NCBI GenBank assembly: GCA_903875045.1
Contig: CAIQUS010000111.1
Span: 1 to 58,044 of the forward strand
From: an uncultured Bacteroidales bacterium
Lineage (GTDB): Bacteria; Bacteroidota; Bacteroidia; Bacteroidales; FEN-979
Length of the DNA: 58,044 nucleotides
Direction of reading: 5' to 3'
Part shown: piece by piece, positions 7,564-16,533 of the stretch
Layout: each line of letters opens with the position of its first letter
Numbering within the stretch: position 1 is the stretch's first letter
The notes under the pieces: model-generated
Databases searched by the model: none
Told to the model about the DNA's origin: nothing
The model's input: only the letters and a program-made list of their open reading frames with translations
Position numbers and translations under genes: made by a program

Positions 7564-8214
7564 ATGATCAATGTATTATCTGCAGGAAATTCCATCGTGA
7601 ATCAATACATTTCTGAATTGCGGGATGCTGAAATTCAGAAAGACAGTTTAAGGTTTCGTTATAACCTCGAACGGCTTGGCGGAATTTTTGCATACGAGAT
7701 AAGCAAGAGACTGGCTTATGAAACGAAAGAGGTGATGACACCCCTGGGTATTGCCAATGTTCCGGTTTTGATTGAATACCCTGTGCTGGCAACTATTCTG
7801 CGTGCAGGGTTACCCTTTCACCAGGGGTTGCTGCAATTCTTTGATAAGTCAGAAAATGCCTTTATTTCGGCGTTTCGGCGTCATCACAAAGATGGATCGT
7901 TTTCAATCAGCATTGAATATGCCTCCATTACCGAGATTGAAAACAAGGTCGTTGTTTTGTGCGACACGATGCTTGCCTCGGGCTCTTCCATGGTACTGGC
8001 ATACAAGGAACTTATCTCCCACGGAGTGCCAAATCATACACACATCGTAGCGGCAGTTGCAAGTGTGGAAGGGCTTGAATATGTTAAAAAAAATATTGCA
8101 AAAAAAGATATTACCCTCTGGGTTGGTGTTGTTGATGACGAAATGACCGCCCAATCTTTCATTGTTCCCGGATTAGGGGATGCAGGCGACCTTGCCTACG
8201 GCAAAAAACATTAA
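7564..8214 (+). CDS. upp: Uracil phosphoribosyltransferase
   Basis: 216 residues, the usual length. The enzyme converts uracil and PRPP to UMP in pyrimidine salvage. The PRPP-binding loop VVVLCDTMLASGSS is at about residues 129-142. The flexible-loop Arg lies in LRAGLPFHQG (about 80-89) and the uracil-binding C-terminus is FIVPGLGDAGDLAYG. It appears to have its own promoter at 7528 and is followed 9 bp later by the permease gene. Confidence 0.96.
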   Translation: MINVLSAGNSIVNQYISELRDAEIQKDSLRFRYNLERLGGIFAYEISKRLAYETKEVMTPLGIANVPVLIEYPVLATILRAGLPFHQGLLQFFDKSENAFISAFRRHHKDGSFSISIEYASITEIENKVVVLCDTMLASGSSMVLAYKELISHGVPNHTHIVAAVASVEGLEYVKKNIAKKDITLWVGVVDDEMTAQSFIVPGLGDAGDLAYGKKH

Positions 8215-8223
8215 GGAATTTAT

Positions 8224-9468
8224 ATGAAAAACACACTGGTTCTTGAAAATATCAATATTTCGCTGGTTTCCATCAAAAGCCATCTGCTGAGAACAATTCT
8301 CACTATTCTGATTATTTCCTTTGGAATTATGGCGTTGGTTGGCATCCTTACCGCAACCGACTCCATTAAGTATTATCTTACCCAGAATTTTTCGATGATG
8401 GGTTCGAATACCCTTACGATCCGGAACCGGTCGATGAACCTTCACATGGGAGGAAACAACCATAAGGAAAAACGGTATGAGCCCATAACATTCAATCAGG
8501 CACAAGAATTTAAAAGCCGCTTTGATTTCCCGGCTTTTACCTCTGTTTTTACCCGCGCCACAGGCATTGCCACATTGAAATATGAAGAAAACAAAACAAA
8601 TCCGAATGTTGGCGTAATGGGTACCGATGAAAATTACCTGATCACCTCTGGTGATGAGGTTGAATTTGGCAGGAACTTTACGGCCAACGAGGTTGATTAT
8701 GGATTTAGTTCAGTGATTCTGGGTGCTTCACTTGTGAAAGATCTTTTCAAAAAAAAGGAGGATCCTCTTGGCAAAATAATTTCCATCGGACCAGGGAAAT
8801 TCAAAGTCATCGGCGTTTTGAAATCCAAAGGTTCAAGTATGGGATTCAGCGGTGACCGCTCATGCTTTATTCCGGTTACCAATGTGCGTACAAATTTTCC
8901 CCGGCCCAATATGTCATTTAATATCAATGTGATGGCTAAACGACCAGAATTGGTTGATGCGGCTACCGGAGAAGCGACAGCTATTTTGAGGAATATCCGG
9001 AAAGTTCCGGTAGGGGTTGAAGACACCTTTGAAATTACCAAAAGTGACAACATTGCCAAGATGCTCATTGAAAACATCAAATATGTGACCATGGCTGCTA
9101 CGATCATTGGTTTCATCACGTTACTGGGGGCAGCCATCGGGTTGATGAATATTATGCTGGTTTCTGTCACCGAGCGTACCCGTGAAATTGGTATCCGCAA
9201 AGCAATTGGTGCAACAAAAAGGGTAATCCGCAATCAGTTTCTGGTCGAGTCGATTGTTATTGGCCAGTTGGGCGGTTTGCTGGGCATCGTTTTAGGAATC
9301 CTGGTTGGAAATGTGATCTCCCTGTTAATTGGCAGTGCATTCATTGTTCCCTGGATTTGGATCGTAACCGGTGTGGTACTCTGCTTTGCTGTTGCATTGA
9401 TCAGCGGAATTATTCCTGCAAGAAAAGCCGCCAACCTCGATCCGATCGAGTCACTGCGTTACGAATAA
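8224..9468 (+). CDS. MacB/FtsX-type ABC transporter permease
   Basis: 414 residues with the MacB topology: one N-terminal membrane helix (about 20-42, TILTILIISFGIMALVGIL), a large periplasmic MacB_PCD domain (about 45-285), and three C-terminal helices (about 286-310, 337-362, 369-393) forming the FtsX domain. The cytoplasmic loop TERTREIGIRKAIGAT (about 317-332) is the family coupling-helix motif, and the end IPARKAANLDPIESLRYE is diagnostic. Such permeases couple ATP hydrolysis to periplasmic work such as lipoprotein, peptide or toxin movement. No ATPase partner is encoded nearby, so it must be supplied elsewhere. Confidence 0.92.
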   Translation: MKNTLVLENINISLVSIKSHLLRTILTILIISFGIMALVGILTATDSIKYYLTQNFSMMGSNTLTIRNRSMNLHMGGNNHKEKRYEPITFNQAQEFKSRFDFPAFTSVFTRATGIATLKYEENKTNPNVGVMGTDENYLITSGDEVEFGRNFTANEVDYGFSSVILGASLVKDLFKKKEDPLGKIISIGPGKFKVIGVLKSKGSSMGFSGDRSCFIPVTNVRTNFPRPNMSFNINVMAKRPELVDAATGEATAILRNIRKVPVGVEDTFEITKSDNIAKMLIENIKYVTMAATIIGFITLLGAAIGLMNIMLVSVTERTREIGIRKAIGATKRVIRNQFLVESIVIGQLGGLLGIVLGILVGNVISLLIGSAFIVPWIWIVTGVVLCFAVALISGIIPARKAANLDPIESLRYE

Positions 9469-9476
9469 TTTGAACC

Positions 9477-10910
9477 ATGGATTTAACCAGGGTCATCGCT
9501 GCACTGCGTAAGGAGTTTCCTTATGAGCCCACCGATGGCCAGGATAAATTGTTGGGGGAACTGGCCCTTTTTCTGACAATTTCATGGAAACAGCAAAATG
9601 CATTGTTTATCCTCAGAGGCTATGCAGGCACAGGTAAAACCACGATAGTTAAAGCGTTGGTTGATGTACTTCCGCAATTAGGAAAAAAAACGGTGCTGCT
9701 GGCCCCGACCGGACGGGCTGCCAAGGTGCTTACCACCTATACCAGGAAGGAAGCCAACACCATCCACCGGAAAATTTATTTTGCACGGACCAACAAAGAC
9801 GGGCTCATTGACCTCAAACCCCAGGTCAATTACCATAAACATACACTTTTTATTGTGGACGAGGCATCCATGATCCAGCATACCATGTCCTCCGAAGGAG
9901 CCTTGTTTGCAACCAGGAATCTGCTGGATGATCTGTTCCAGTTTGTGTATAGCGGTGAAAACTGCCGGATGTTATTTATTGGTGATGCTGCACAATTACC
10001 TCCCGTTGGCCTGGATCACAGTCCGGCGCTTGATCATGATTTTTTAAAAAACGCCTACCATCTCAACATCGACATGTTTGAGCTTACAGAAGTCGTACGC
10101 CAGGCAAAAGAGTCGGGAATATTGGTTAACGCTACCCAAGTGCGGCAGCAGATACAGAATAAGCAAGTGGAATTCCCGATGTTTTCCATCGAAACCTTTA
10201 AGGATATTACGAGGCTGAACGGTCAGGATCTCGAAGAGGCACTCAATCATGCCTATTCCGGATCTGAAAAAGAGAACAATGTGGTGATCTGCCGGTCAAA
10301 TAAACGGGCCAACATTTACAACCGGGAGATTCGCCGCAGGATTCTGTTCCTGGAAGAAGAAATCTCTACCGGCGATTTCATCATGGTCGTGAAGAATAAC
10401 TATTTCTGGCTGCCTGTAGAATCAACTGCCGGGTTTATTGCCAATGGTGACATTGTGGAGTTGATGCGTATACGCAACATCGAAGAGATCTATGGATTCC
10501 GTTTCGCAGATGTTACGGTTCGGTTTCTCGACTATCCTGATGAAAAAGACCTTGATGTGAAAATCATACTTGATACATTGATGTCGGAATCTGCTGCTTT
10601 GACCCAATCAGACAACAACCGGTTATTCCAGGCTGTTCTGGCCGATTTTCAGGACATCCCTTCACGATCTGAACGGATGGAAAAGGTCAAAGCAAGCCCA
10701 TATTTCAATGCCCTGCAAATTAAGTTCGCCTACGCTTTGACATGCCACAAAACTCAGGGCGGCCAATGGGATACTGTGTTTATCGACCAGGGATACATTA
10801 ATGATAAAATGCTGAACCTTGAATTCGAACGCTGGCTTTATACTGCCATTACGCGAGCCACCAGGAAATTATACCTGATTAATTTTGAGGATAGGTTTTT
10901 TGACGGGTGA
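9477..10910 (+). CDS. SF1 helicase, RecD/Dda-like (AAA_30 plus UvrD_C_2)
   Basis: 477 residues. Helicase motifs appear in order: I/Walker A RGYAGTGKTT (about 46-55), Ia LAPTGRAAKVL, II/Walker B FIVDEASMI (about 124-132), III FIGDAAQLPPVG, motif V-like CHKTQGGQWDTVFID (about 422-436) and VI YTAITRATRKLYLI. This matches the short RecD2/Dda-like DNA helicases common in Bacteroidota, presumably 5'-3' translocases acting in repair or replication restart. It lacks the long N-terminal extension of RecD2. It starts 8 bp after the permease stop. The final codons overlap the first unit of a heptamer array (GGGTGAC, starting at 10905). Confidence 0.9.
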   Translation: MDLTRVIAALRKEFPYEPTDGQDKLLGELALFLTISWKQQNALFILRGYAGTGKTTIVKALVDVLPQLGKKTVLLAPTGRAAKVLTTYTRKEANTIHRKIYFARTNKDGLIDLKPQVNYHKHTLFIVDEASMIQHTMSSEGALFATRNLLDDLFQFVYSGENCRMLFIGDAAQLPPVGLDHSPALDHDFLKNAYHLNIDMFELTEVVRQAKESGILVNATQVRQQIQNKQVEFPMFSIETFKDITRLNGQDLEEALNHAYSGSEKENNVVICRSNKRANIYNREIRRRILFLEEEISTGDFIMVVKNNYFWLPVESTAGFIANGDIVELMRIRNIEEIYGFRFADVTVRFLDYPDEKDLDVKIILDTLMSESAALTQSDNNRLFQAVLADFQDIPSRSERMEKVKASPYFNALQIKFAYALTCHKTQGGQWDTVFIDQGYINDKMLNLEFERWLYTAITRATRKLYLINFEDRFFDG

Positions 10911-10986
10911 CACGTGACGGGTGATGGGTGAAGGGTGGCGGGTGACGGGTGATATTTCATTCGTCACCCGTCCTTTGTCAATCGTC
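10905..10986. repeat. Inverted heptamer array, likely bidirectional terminator
   Basis: Seven GGGTGAC-type units (10905-10953) are followed, after a short loop, by four units of the opposite sense (ATTCGTC, ACCCGTC, CTTTGTC, AATCGTC; 10959-10986). The best stem is GACGGGTGA (10944-10952) with TCACCCGTC (10964-10972). It sits between two converging genes, the helicase and the barrel protein, and could terminate both; no long T-run follows the stem. Confidence 0.7.
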
Positions 10987-10999
10987 CTTTTACCCGTTT

Positions 11000-11899
11000 C
11001 TACCAGCCGAGCAATGTTATCCCAACTGTAAAGGGGTATAACTCCGGTCCCTGGTTTTTCTGGAACATTTGGGTGAGCGAGTAGGTGCCAAAAAGGTTAA
11101 GGTGTGACCAACCTATACGAAAAGAGGCATCCAATTTAAATGGGCTCAGGTGATAGGCGCCGCGATCGCGTGCAGTGTAGTGATCAATATCAAACGTGGC
11201 AACTTTATTCCCATTGTCGTCAACCAGGTAATAGGATTCTTCTTTATTGTTGTAAACCTGTTTGGTATACGATCCGATGCGTACGCCGGCGATTACGCCG
11301 AGTGTAACGTGGAAGCTGTTGATGTGACGATAAGGGTTGGTTTGAAATTCAAAAAAAAGTGGGAGGTTCAGATATGAAACCACCATTTTGTTCACTTTCA
11401 TGTCAACAAAGTTACCCTGGGTATCCTGCACTTTGTAGGCAACAAGTGTAGCTGAATCTTTGAGCATGACATAGTTGTTGGTAAAGTAGTAGTTGCTGAC
11501 CTGTAACCCGAGGCCTGTTGTAAAACCGATCTTGTTTTTATAGAGGTTAACGTTGAGTTCAAAAGGATTGAGGTTCACGGTAAGAGACCTTGCCGTATTC
11601 ATATTCATGTAGGGATAGCCAGGATTGAAGTTCATGTCGAAATCAGGTGTAACATAACCGCTGATACCAAGGTCAACGCCGGCCCAATGACCGTTGAATT
11701 TCTTTCTATTTTTACAAAACGGAAACTCGTCCATGTTGAAATTCTCCATGGAACATGAAAATTCTTTCATTTGGGTACTGTCGCCGGTATGCCAGCCACG
11801 TTTATGCAAAGGGCATTTTTTCTTTTCCTGGGCATTGATATTTGAAGAAACAAGAAATAATAGTAGAAATAGCATTGTGACTTTCAATATGGTTTTCAT
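11000..11899 (-). CDS. Outer-membrane beta-barrel protein (PorT-like)
   Basis: 299 residues. A signal peptide (about 1-23, ending SSNINAQ) is followed by a short Cys-containing region (CPLHKRGWH, CSMENFNMDEFPFC) and then alternating amphipathic strands typical of Bacteroidota outer-membrane barrels: HWAGVDLGISGYV, FELNVNLYKNKIGFTTGLGLQVSNYYF, VVSYLNLPLFFEF, FHVTLGVIAGVRIGSY, FKLDASFRIGWSHLNLFGTYSL and a C-terminal LYPFTVGITLLGW ending in an aromatic residue. No enzyme motif is present; function is unknown. It lies 79 bp downstream of lepA and may be read from the same transcript. Confidence 0.8.
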   Translation of the reverse strand: MKTILKVTMLFLLLFLVSSNINAQEKKKCPLHKRGWHTGDSTQMKEFSCSMENFNMDEFPFCKNRKKFNGHWAGVDLGISGYVTPDFDMNFNPGYPYMNMNTARSLTVNLNPFELNVNLYKNKIGFTTGLGLQVSNYYFTNNYVMLKDSATLVAYKVQDTQGNFVDMKVNKMVVSYLNLPLFFEFQTNPYRHINSFHVTLGVIAGVRIGSYTKQVYNNKEESYYLVDDNGNKVATFDIDHYTARDRGAYHLSPFKLDASFRIGWSHLNLFGTYSLTQMFQKNQGPELYPFTVGITLLGW

Positions 11900-11978
11900 A
11901 ATGTATCTTTTTTTTAGTTAGAGAATATGAAACACATGACGAAGTCAGAAGGAAAATGTTACAGCTGAGGAAGAGAAA

Positions 11979-13769
11979 TCAGGAATCGAGTTTAAGCACA
12001 GCAAGAAAGGCTTTCTGAGGCACTTCCACATTGCCGATCTGGCGCATTCGTTTTTTTCCTTTTTTTTGTTTTTCCAGAAGTTTTCGTTTACGTGTAATAT
12101 CGCCTCCGTAACATTTGGCGGTAACATCTTTTCGGAGCGCTTTTACGGTTTCTCTGGAGATAATTTTGGCACCAATGGCAGCCTGTATGGCAACATCGTA
12201 TTGTTGCCTGGGGATAAATTCCTTAAGTTTCTCACAGAAACGCCTGCCAAAGTCATAAGCGTTATTCCTGGTGATCAGTGCAGAAAGTGCATCCACGATT
12301 TCGCCATTGAGCAGGATATCCAATTTGATCAGGTCGGCTGTTTGCCAGCCGGAAGGGTGGTAATCAAATGAAGCATACCCTTTTGAAATACTTTTTAACT
12401 TATCATAAAAGTCAAAAACAATTTCGCCTAGCGGCAGGTCAACAGTTAACTCAATGCGGTCGGTGGTGAGGTAAACCTGATTTTTCAAAATACCACGCTT
12501 GCCAACACACAGGGTCATGATCGATCCGATGTATTCTGATTTTGTAATGATGTTGGCCGTAATGGTGGGCTCTTCAATTTTGCTGATATAGTTTGGCTCC
12601 GGCAATCCGGATGGATTGTAAACATCCAGCATTTCTCCCTTGGTTGTATAAACTTTATAGGATACGTTGGGCACTGTTGTAATGACATCCATGTCGAATT
12701 CGCGGTCGAGACGTTCCTGGACGATTTCCATGTGCAACAATCCCAGGAAACCGCAACGGAAACCAAACCCAAGGGCTGCAGAGGCTTCGGGTTCAAAGGA
12801 CAGGGCGGCATCGTTCAGCCTTAGTTTTTCAAGCGAATCGCGTAAAACTTCATAATCATCGGCATCAGTCGGGTAGATTCCTGCAAACACCATTGGTTTG
12901 ACCCCGAGAAATCCCTCAATAATTTCGGTACATGGCCTTGCCACATGGGTGATGGTATCGCCAACCTGAACTTCCTTGCTGTTTTTTATCCCGGAAATGA
13001 TATAGCCGACATCACCGGCATATACGGTACTTCGTACCTCCTGTTTCATGCGTAAAATGCCCACTTCATCAGCCCGGTAATCCATACCGGTAGCCACGAA
13101 TTTTACATGATCACCTTTCTTGATGGAGCCGTTGAAAATCCTGAAATAAGCCACAACACCCCTGAAAGGATTGAACAATGAGTCGAAAATCAAGGCCTGA
13201 AGGGGAGCTTCAGGATCACCCTTCGGACAAGGTATTCTTTCAATAATCGCATCAAGAACCTGGTCAATTCCGATGCCGGCTTTGGCACTCACAGCAAGGA
13301 TTTCATCATGGTCACAGCCAAGCAGGTCAACGATCTGGTCTTTGACTTCTTCAATCATGGCAGCATCCATGTCAATTTTATTCAGAACCGGAATGATCGT
13401 CAGGTTATGATCAATGGCAAGGTACAGATTGGAAATGGTCTGGGCCTGAATGCCCTGGGTGGCATCAACCACGAGCAAAGCGCCTTCACAGGCAGCGATG
13501 GCACGTGAAACCTCGTATGAAAAATCGACATGCCCGGGTGTGTCGATCAGGTTTAGCACATAATCCTGGCCATTATGCGGAAAATTCATCTGGATGGCGT
13601 GGCTCTTGATGGTGATCCCCCGTTCGCGCTCCAAATCCATGTCATCAAGTACTTGTTCTCTTGAATCCCTTTCAGAAACAGTATCGGTCCATTGCAGCAG
13701 GCGATCGGCCAGGGTCGATTTCCCATGGTCAATGTGTGCAATAATGCAGAAGTTACGAATATTTTTCAC
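11979..13769 (-). CDS. lepA: Elongation factor 4 (back-translocating GTPase LepA)
   Basis: 596 residues, the normal LepA length. G1 is AHIDHGKST (about 11-19), G2 lies around RGITIKS, G3 is DTPGHVDF and G4 is NKID; EF-Tu-like domain II, two EF-G-like alpha/beta domains and the LepA-specific C-terminus with [16 protein letters not shown] follow. The start codon is GTG at 13769, fixed by the conserved N-terminus [19 protein letters not shown]. LepA acts on stalled or mistranslocated ribosomes. A consensus -7 element lies 5 bp before the GTG, which implies a nearly leaderless mRNA. Confidence 0.97.
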   Translation of the reverse strand: MKNIRNFCIIAHIDHGKSTLADRLLQWTDTVSERDSREQVLDDMDLERERGITIKSHAIQMNFPHNGQDYVLNLIDTPGHVDFSYEVSRAIAACEGALLVVDATQGIQAQTISNLYLAIDHNLTIIPVLNKIDMDAAMIEEVKDQIVDLLGCDHDEILAVSAKAGIGIDQVLDAIIERIPCPKGDPEAPLQALIFDSLFNPFRGVVAYFRIFNGSIKKGDHVKFVATGMDYRADEVGILRMKQEVRSTVYAGDVGYIISGIKNSKEVQVGDTITHVARPCTEIIEGFLGVKPMVFAGIYPTDADDYEVLRDSLEKLRLNDAALSFEPEASAALGFGFRCGFLGLLHMEIVQERLDREFDMDVITTVPNVSYKVYTTKGEMLDVYNPSGLPEPNYISKIEEPTITANIITKSEYIGSIMTLCVGKRGILKNQVYLTTDRIELTVDLPLGEIVFDFYDKLKSISKGYASFDYHPSGWQTADLIKLDILLNGEIVDALSALITRNNAYDFGRRFCEKLKEFIPRQQYDVAIQAAIGAKIISRETVKALRKDVTAKCYGGDITRKRKLLEKQKKGKKRMRQIGNVEVPQKAFLAVLKLDS

Positions 13770-13774
13770 GGGTG

Positions 13775-13806
13775 CAAAGATATGAAATCTACCTCAGGAT
13801 TGTCAA
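13775..13806 (-). promoter_or_regulatory. lepA promoter inside the upstream gene's 3' end
   Basis: On the minus strand TATCTTTG (13775-13782) matches the -7 consensus, with a TTG (13804-13806) 21 bp upstream. If transcription starts about 4 nt after the element, the mRNA begins within two or three bases of the lepA GTG. Confidence 0.6.
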
Positions 13807-16398
13807 CGAACCGTGAAGATTTCGTTTGACTATTCCTGATAAGGTGATTTCAAAAACATCGCAAATATAAAAATAGGTTCCATCACTGCACGGTTGATTC
13901 GTGGTAATGTCCTTTCCATCCCAATTAACAGCCGGATCACTGGTGTTGAAAACCAGTTTTCCCCACCGGTCAAAAATTTTCATGTTGACCTCACTTACTG
14001 ATGTAAAGTCGGGGAAAGGGATGAAATAATCATTGTTGCCGTCGCCATTCGGGGTGAAAATGTTAGGTAACCGATAAACCGGGCAAAAGGTATTGTCGAT
14101 GCAAATGATGTTACCTGTATCGCTGCGGTTCCCGACAGAATCGATGGCCGCAACCCCATAACAGCCGACGATCGACTGTGGTGGCTTGTGGGTATAGCTT
14201 GTATCGTGCGGATTGAGAATTGAATCGATCAGTATCGGGTTCCCTTTTACCTGGATATAATAAATATAATATTTGGCAATATCATTCGGACAACTGTCTG
14301 CCGGCTTAGTCCATGACAAAATATTAACTGATCCATTGCAAATGGTGTTTACAGTCAGCAGAGGAGGGCAGGGGGGAACATCATCAATGGGTGTGGCACA
14401 GGTTTCCTGGGAGAAATTGATGATCGGGTCAACAAACCCGGAGGCTGAATAGTTGCCGATACTCTTTATTTTATAACAATAGTTCAATCCATTTTCCAAC
14501 CCTTTATCACTATAATTTGCCACAGGGGAGGAGCCAATTGAATCGTAGGATACTCCACCAGGGCCTTTGCGATAAATGGTAAATGAATGGTTGATCCAGG
14601 GAACATCATTGTTCCAGGAAAGTTTAACCATCCTGTCGGTTGGAACCGCTGTAAGAAATATGGTGGAGGCCACTTGAGATGACCCGATCAGGAAACGGTT
14701 TCCCGGGGTAACATTATAAAGGTCGATACGGTATAGATAATGAAATTGGACCGTGTTTAACAAATTGTCATTCAGGATTGTATCATTCAGGTTTGTGAGC
14801 GAATCGATCATCACAAACTGACCGGGTGTATCCGATTCAGAACGGGCAATGATATATTTGTACGGGCCCGGTATCTGCACGGTGTCTATCTCTGTGGGTT
14901 TCGACCACGCAACGTAAACCGACCCGGAAGTTTCACTTGTGCTGTTAATGCTGGCATTGGTTATGACGGGTACATCTTTTTTCAAGGTGGCGCAAGCCTC
15001 GTTGGAGGCATAGCTTTCTGCTTTGTCAGGATAATAGGCAACAACCATATAACAGTATTTCAACCCCCGCATAAGTCCGGCACCCTTGTTATCATCCAGG
15101 TAGGATGTAAGTGAAATGTCGGTCAACTGATCGATTTTGGAGTACCCCAGGTAGGGAGGGACCCCTGTTTCGCAGTAGTTTGGTATATATCCGGTTGAAT
15201 CGGCTTTTCGATAAATATAATAACCTGAGGCATTGGAACAATCATAGTTATCCCAGGTTAATGCAATCGTATTGCCCAACGGGGCTGTTGTCAATTTTTT
15301 GGGAGCCGGACCAATGACAAGAATTTTAATAGATTTGAATGTCACGAGACTCACAGGTTCTCCGTCATCCTTGGCTTTGAAAAAAACCTGGTAAGGGCGT
15401 TTCAGGACATGGTTACAGACAGTATTCCAGCGGAACAGAGCCCCAACCTGGCCATGTCCGGTGGCAGGGTTCGGAGTAAGGGTTGCCGAATCCCGGGGCA
15501 GGATAAAAGGGCCCCCTGTCGCTGTCAGGGTTACATTGTTGCTGTCGGGGTCATAAGCTCTTACAGGGAACCGCAGATTTTTCCCGGCTTCAACACAGGT
15601 GTCAAAAACAGAATCTATCACCGGAGGACGGTTATTGCAGGCTACAATGATTATTTGCATATCGCGCAAAACGCTTCCGATTTTTACGCCATTCCTCCAT
15701 TCTTCGATGAGGATCGCAATATTGTATTCCCCCTGTTGTTCCGGACTATCCCAGATAAGGTCACCGGTTGTGGAGTTAAGGGTCAGACTTTTCGAGGCGG
15801 CCGGATAGGTATATCCGGGAATCACCTGTCCGAGCGCCCCCCTGCAGGGAACCAGCCTGTAGGATAAACTGTCACCATCGGTATCATAAGCGCCCGGATT
15901 ATGGAAAAATATTTGGTTGACACACCCGTTGTCAACCGGAGGATTCAAAAGGACCGGGGAATTGTCATAACCCTGAAAGGGGTTGATGGTCAGTTCTGAA
16001 TAAATGTACAACGGCGTGTTGATGGAGTTGGGAATATTCATGATTCCCCCGTTCCGGTTTGGGTCTTCACAAGAAATGGTATAGGTAGCCGGTCCAGGAA
16101 ATTCGTGGGTTCCCACATATTTGTTATAGGTAATGTCATCAGGCAGGTATGTCAATACCACCCTTGGAATATCCTTTGATGTGCCGTCTCCCCAATTGAT
16201 GGTCAGAAAGTCGCGATAGGCATTTGCCGGACTTGGTGTGAACGTATATGAAACAAGTGTGATTTCGTAGGTTAAATCTTTCAGATGCCGGAAAGTAATC
16301 TCTGCGGCACGCTGATGGGTGGCAAAGACCCATGCAGGGGCCAAAACAAGTGTAACAAGAACCAGGAAAAGTAACCGTAAAATCGATCGTCGAGACAT
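13789..16398 (-). CDS. T9SS type B secreted protein with FN3-like domains
   Basis: 869 residues. A signal peptide (about 1-26, [18 protein letters not shown]) leads into an N-terminal beta-rich region with Ig-like or cadherin-like features ([32 protein letters not shown]). Three or four fibronectin-III-like modules follow (about 370-760; [59 protein letters not shown]). The C-terminal ~90 residues are the gliding-motility-associated / T9SS type B sorting domain: [34 protein letters not shown] and final LHGSLTILR. It is exported by Sec, passes the outer membrane by T9SS and is surface-attached or released. The function is probably adhesion or matrix-related; no enzyme motif is seen. Confidence 0.88.
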   Translation of the reverse strand: MSRRSILRLLFLVLVTLVLAPAWVFATHQRAAEITFRHLKDLTYEITLVSYTFTPSPANAYRDFLTINWGDGTSKDIPRVVLTYLPDDITYNKYVGTHEFPGPATYTISCEDPNRNGGIMNIPNSINTPLYIYSELTINPFQGYDNSPVLLNPPVDNGCVNQIFFHNPGAYDTDGDSLSYRLVPCRGALGQVIPGYTYPAASKSLTLNSTTGDLIWDSPEQQGEYNIAILIEEWRNGVKIGSVLRDMQIIIVACNNRPPVIDSVFDTCVEAGKNLRFPVRAYDPDSNNVTLTATGGPFILPRDSATLTPNPATGHGQVGALFRWNTVCNHVLKRPYQVFFKAKDDGEPVSLVTFKSIKILVIGPAPKKLTTAPLGNTIALTWDNYDCSNASGYYIYRKADSTGYIPNYCETGVPPYLGYSKIDQLTDISLTSYLDDNKGAGLMRGLKYCYMVVAYYPDKAESYASNEACATLKKDVPVITNASINSTSETSGSVYVAWSKPTEIDTVQIPGPYKYIIARSESDTPGQFVMIDSLTNLNDTILNDNLLNTVQFHYLYRIDLYNVTPGNRFLIGSSQVASTIFLTAVPTDRMVKLSWNNDVPWINHSFTIYRKGPGGVSYDSIGSSPVANYSDKGLENGLNYCYKIKSIGNYSASGFVDPIINFSQETCATPIDDVPPCPPLLTVNTICNGSVNILSWTKPADSCPNDIAKYYIYYIQVKGNPILIDSILNPHDTSYTHKPPQSIVGCYGVAAIDSVGNRSDTGNIICIDNTFCPVYRLPNIFTPNGDGNNDYFIPFPDFTSVSEVNMKIFDRWGKLVFNTSDPAVNWDGKDITTNQPCSDGTYFYICDVFEITLSGIVKRNLHGSLTILR

Positions 16399-16427
16399 AT
16401 CAGGATTGTGACTTCAGAATCTATCGT

Positions 16428-16435
16428 CAAAAGTA
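16428..16435 (-). promoter_or_regulatory. -7 element for the 869-residue T9SS protein gene
   Basis: TACTTTTG on the minus strand fits TAnnTTTG, 29 bp before the ATG. The -33 site is not evident. It is divergent from the RelA/SpoT promoter element at 16498. Confidence 0.45.
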
Positions 16436-16497
16436 ATAATTTTCTCTCCCCGCAGGGTGTTATTGGTACTTTATTTCAATTCATTCTAAATTTTAAT

Positions 16498-16505
16498 TAA
16501 TTTTG
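16498..16505 (+). promoter_or_regulatory. -7 element for the RelA/SpoT gene
   Basis: TAATTTTG fits TAnnTTTG and lies 28 bp before the ATG at 16534. A TTTC lies about 20 bp upstream as a weak -33 element. Confidence 0.5.
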
Positions 16506-16533
16506 CGGTCTATTCAGAAAACAGCCAGTAGTA

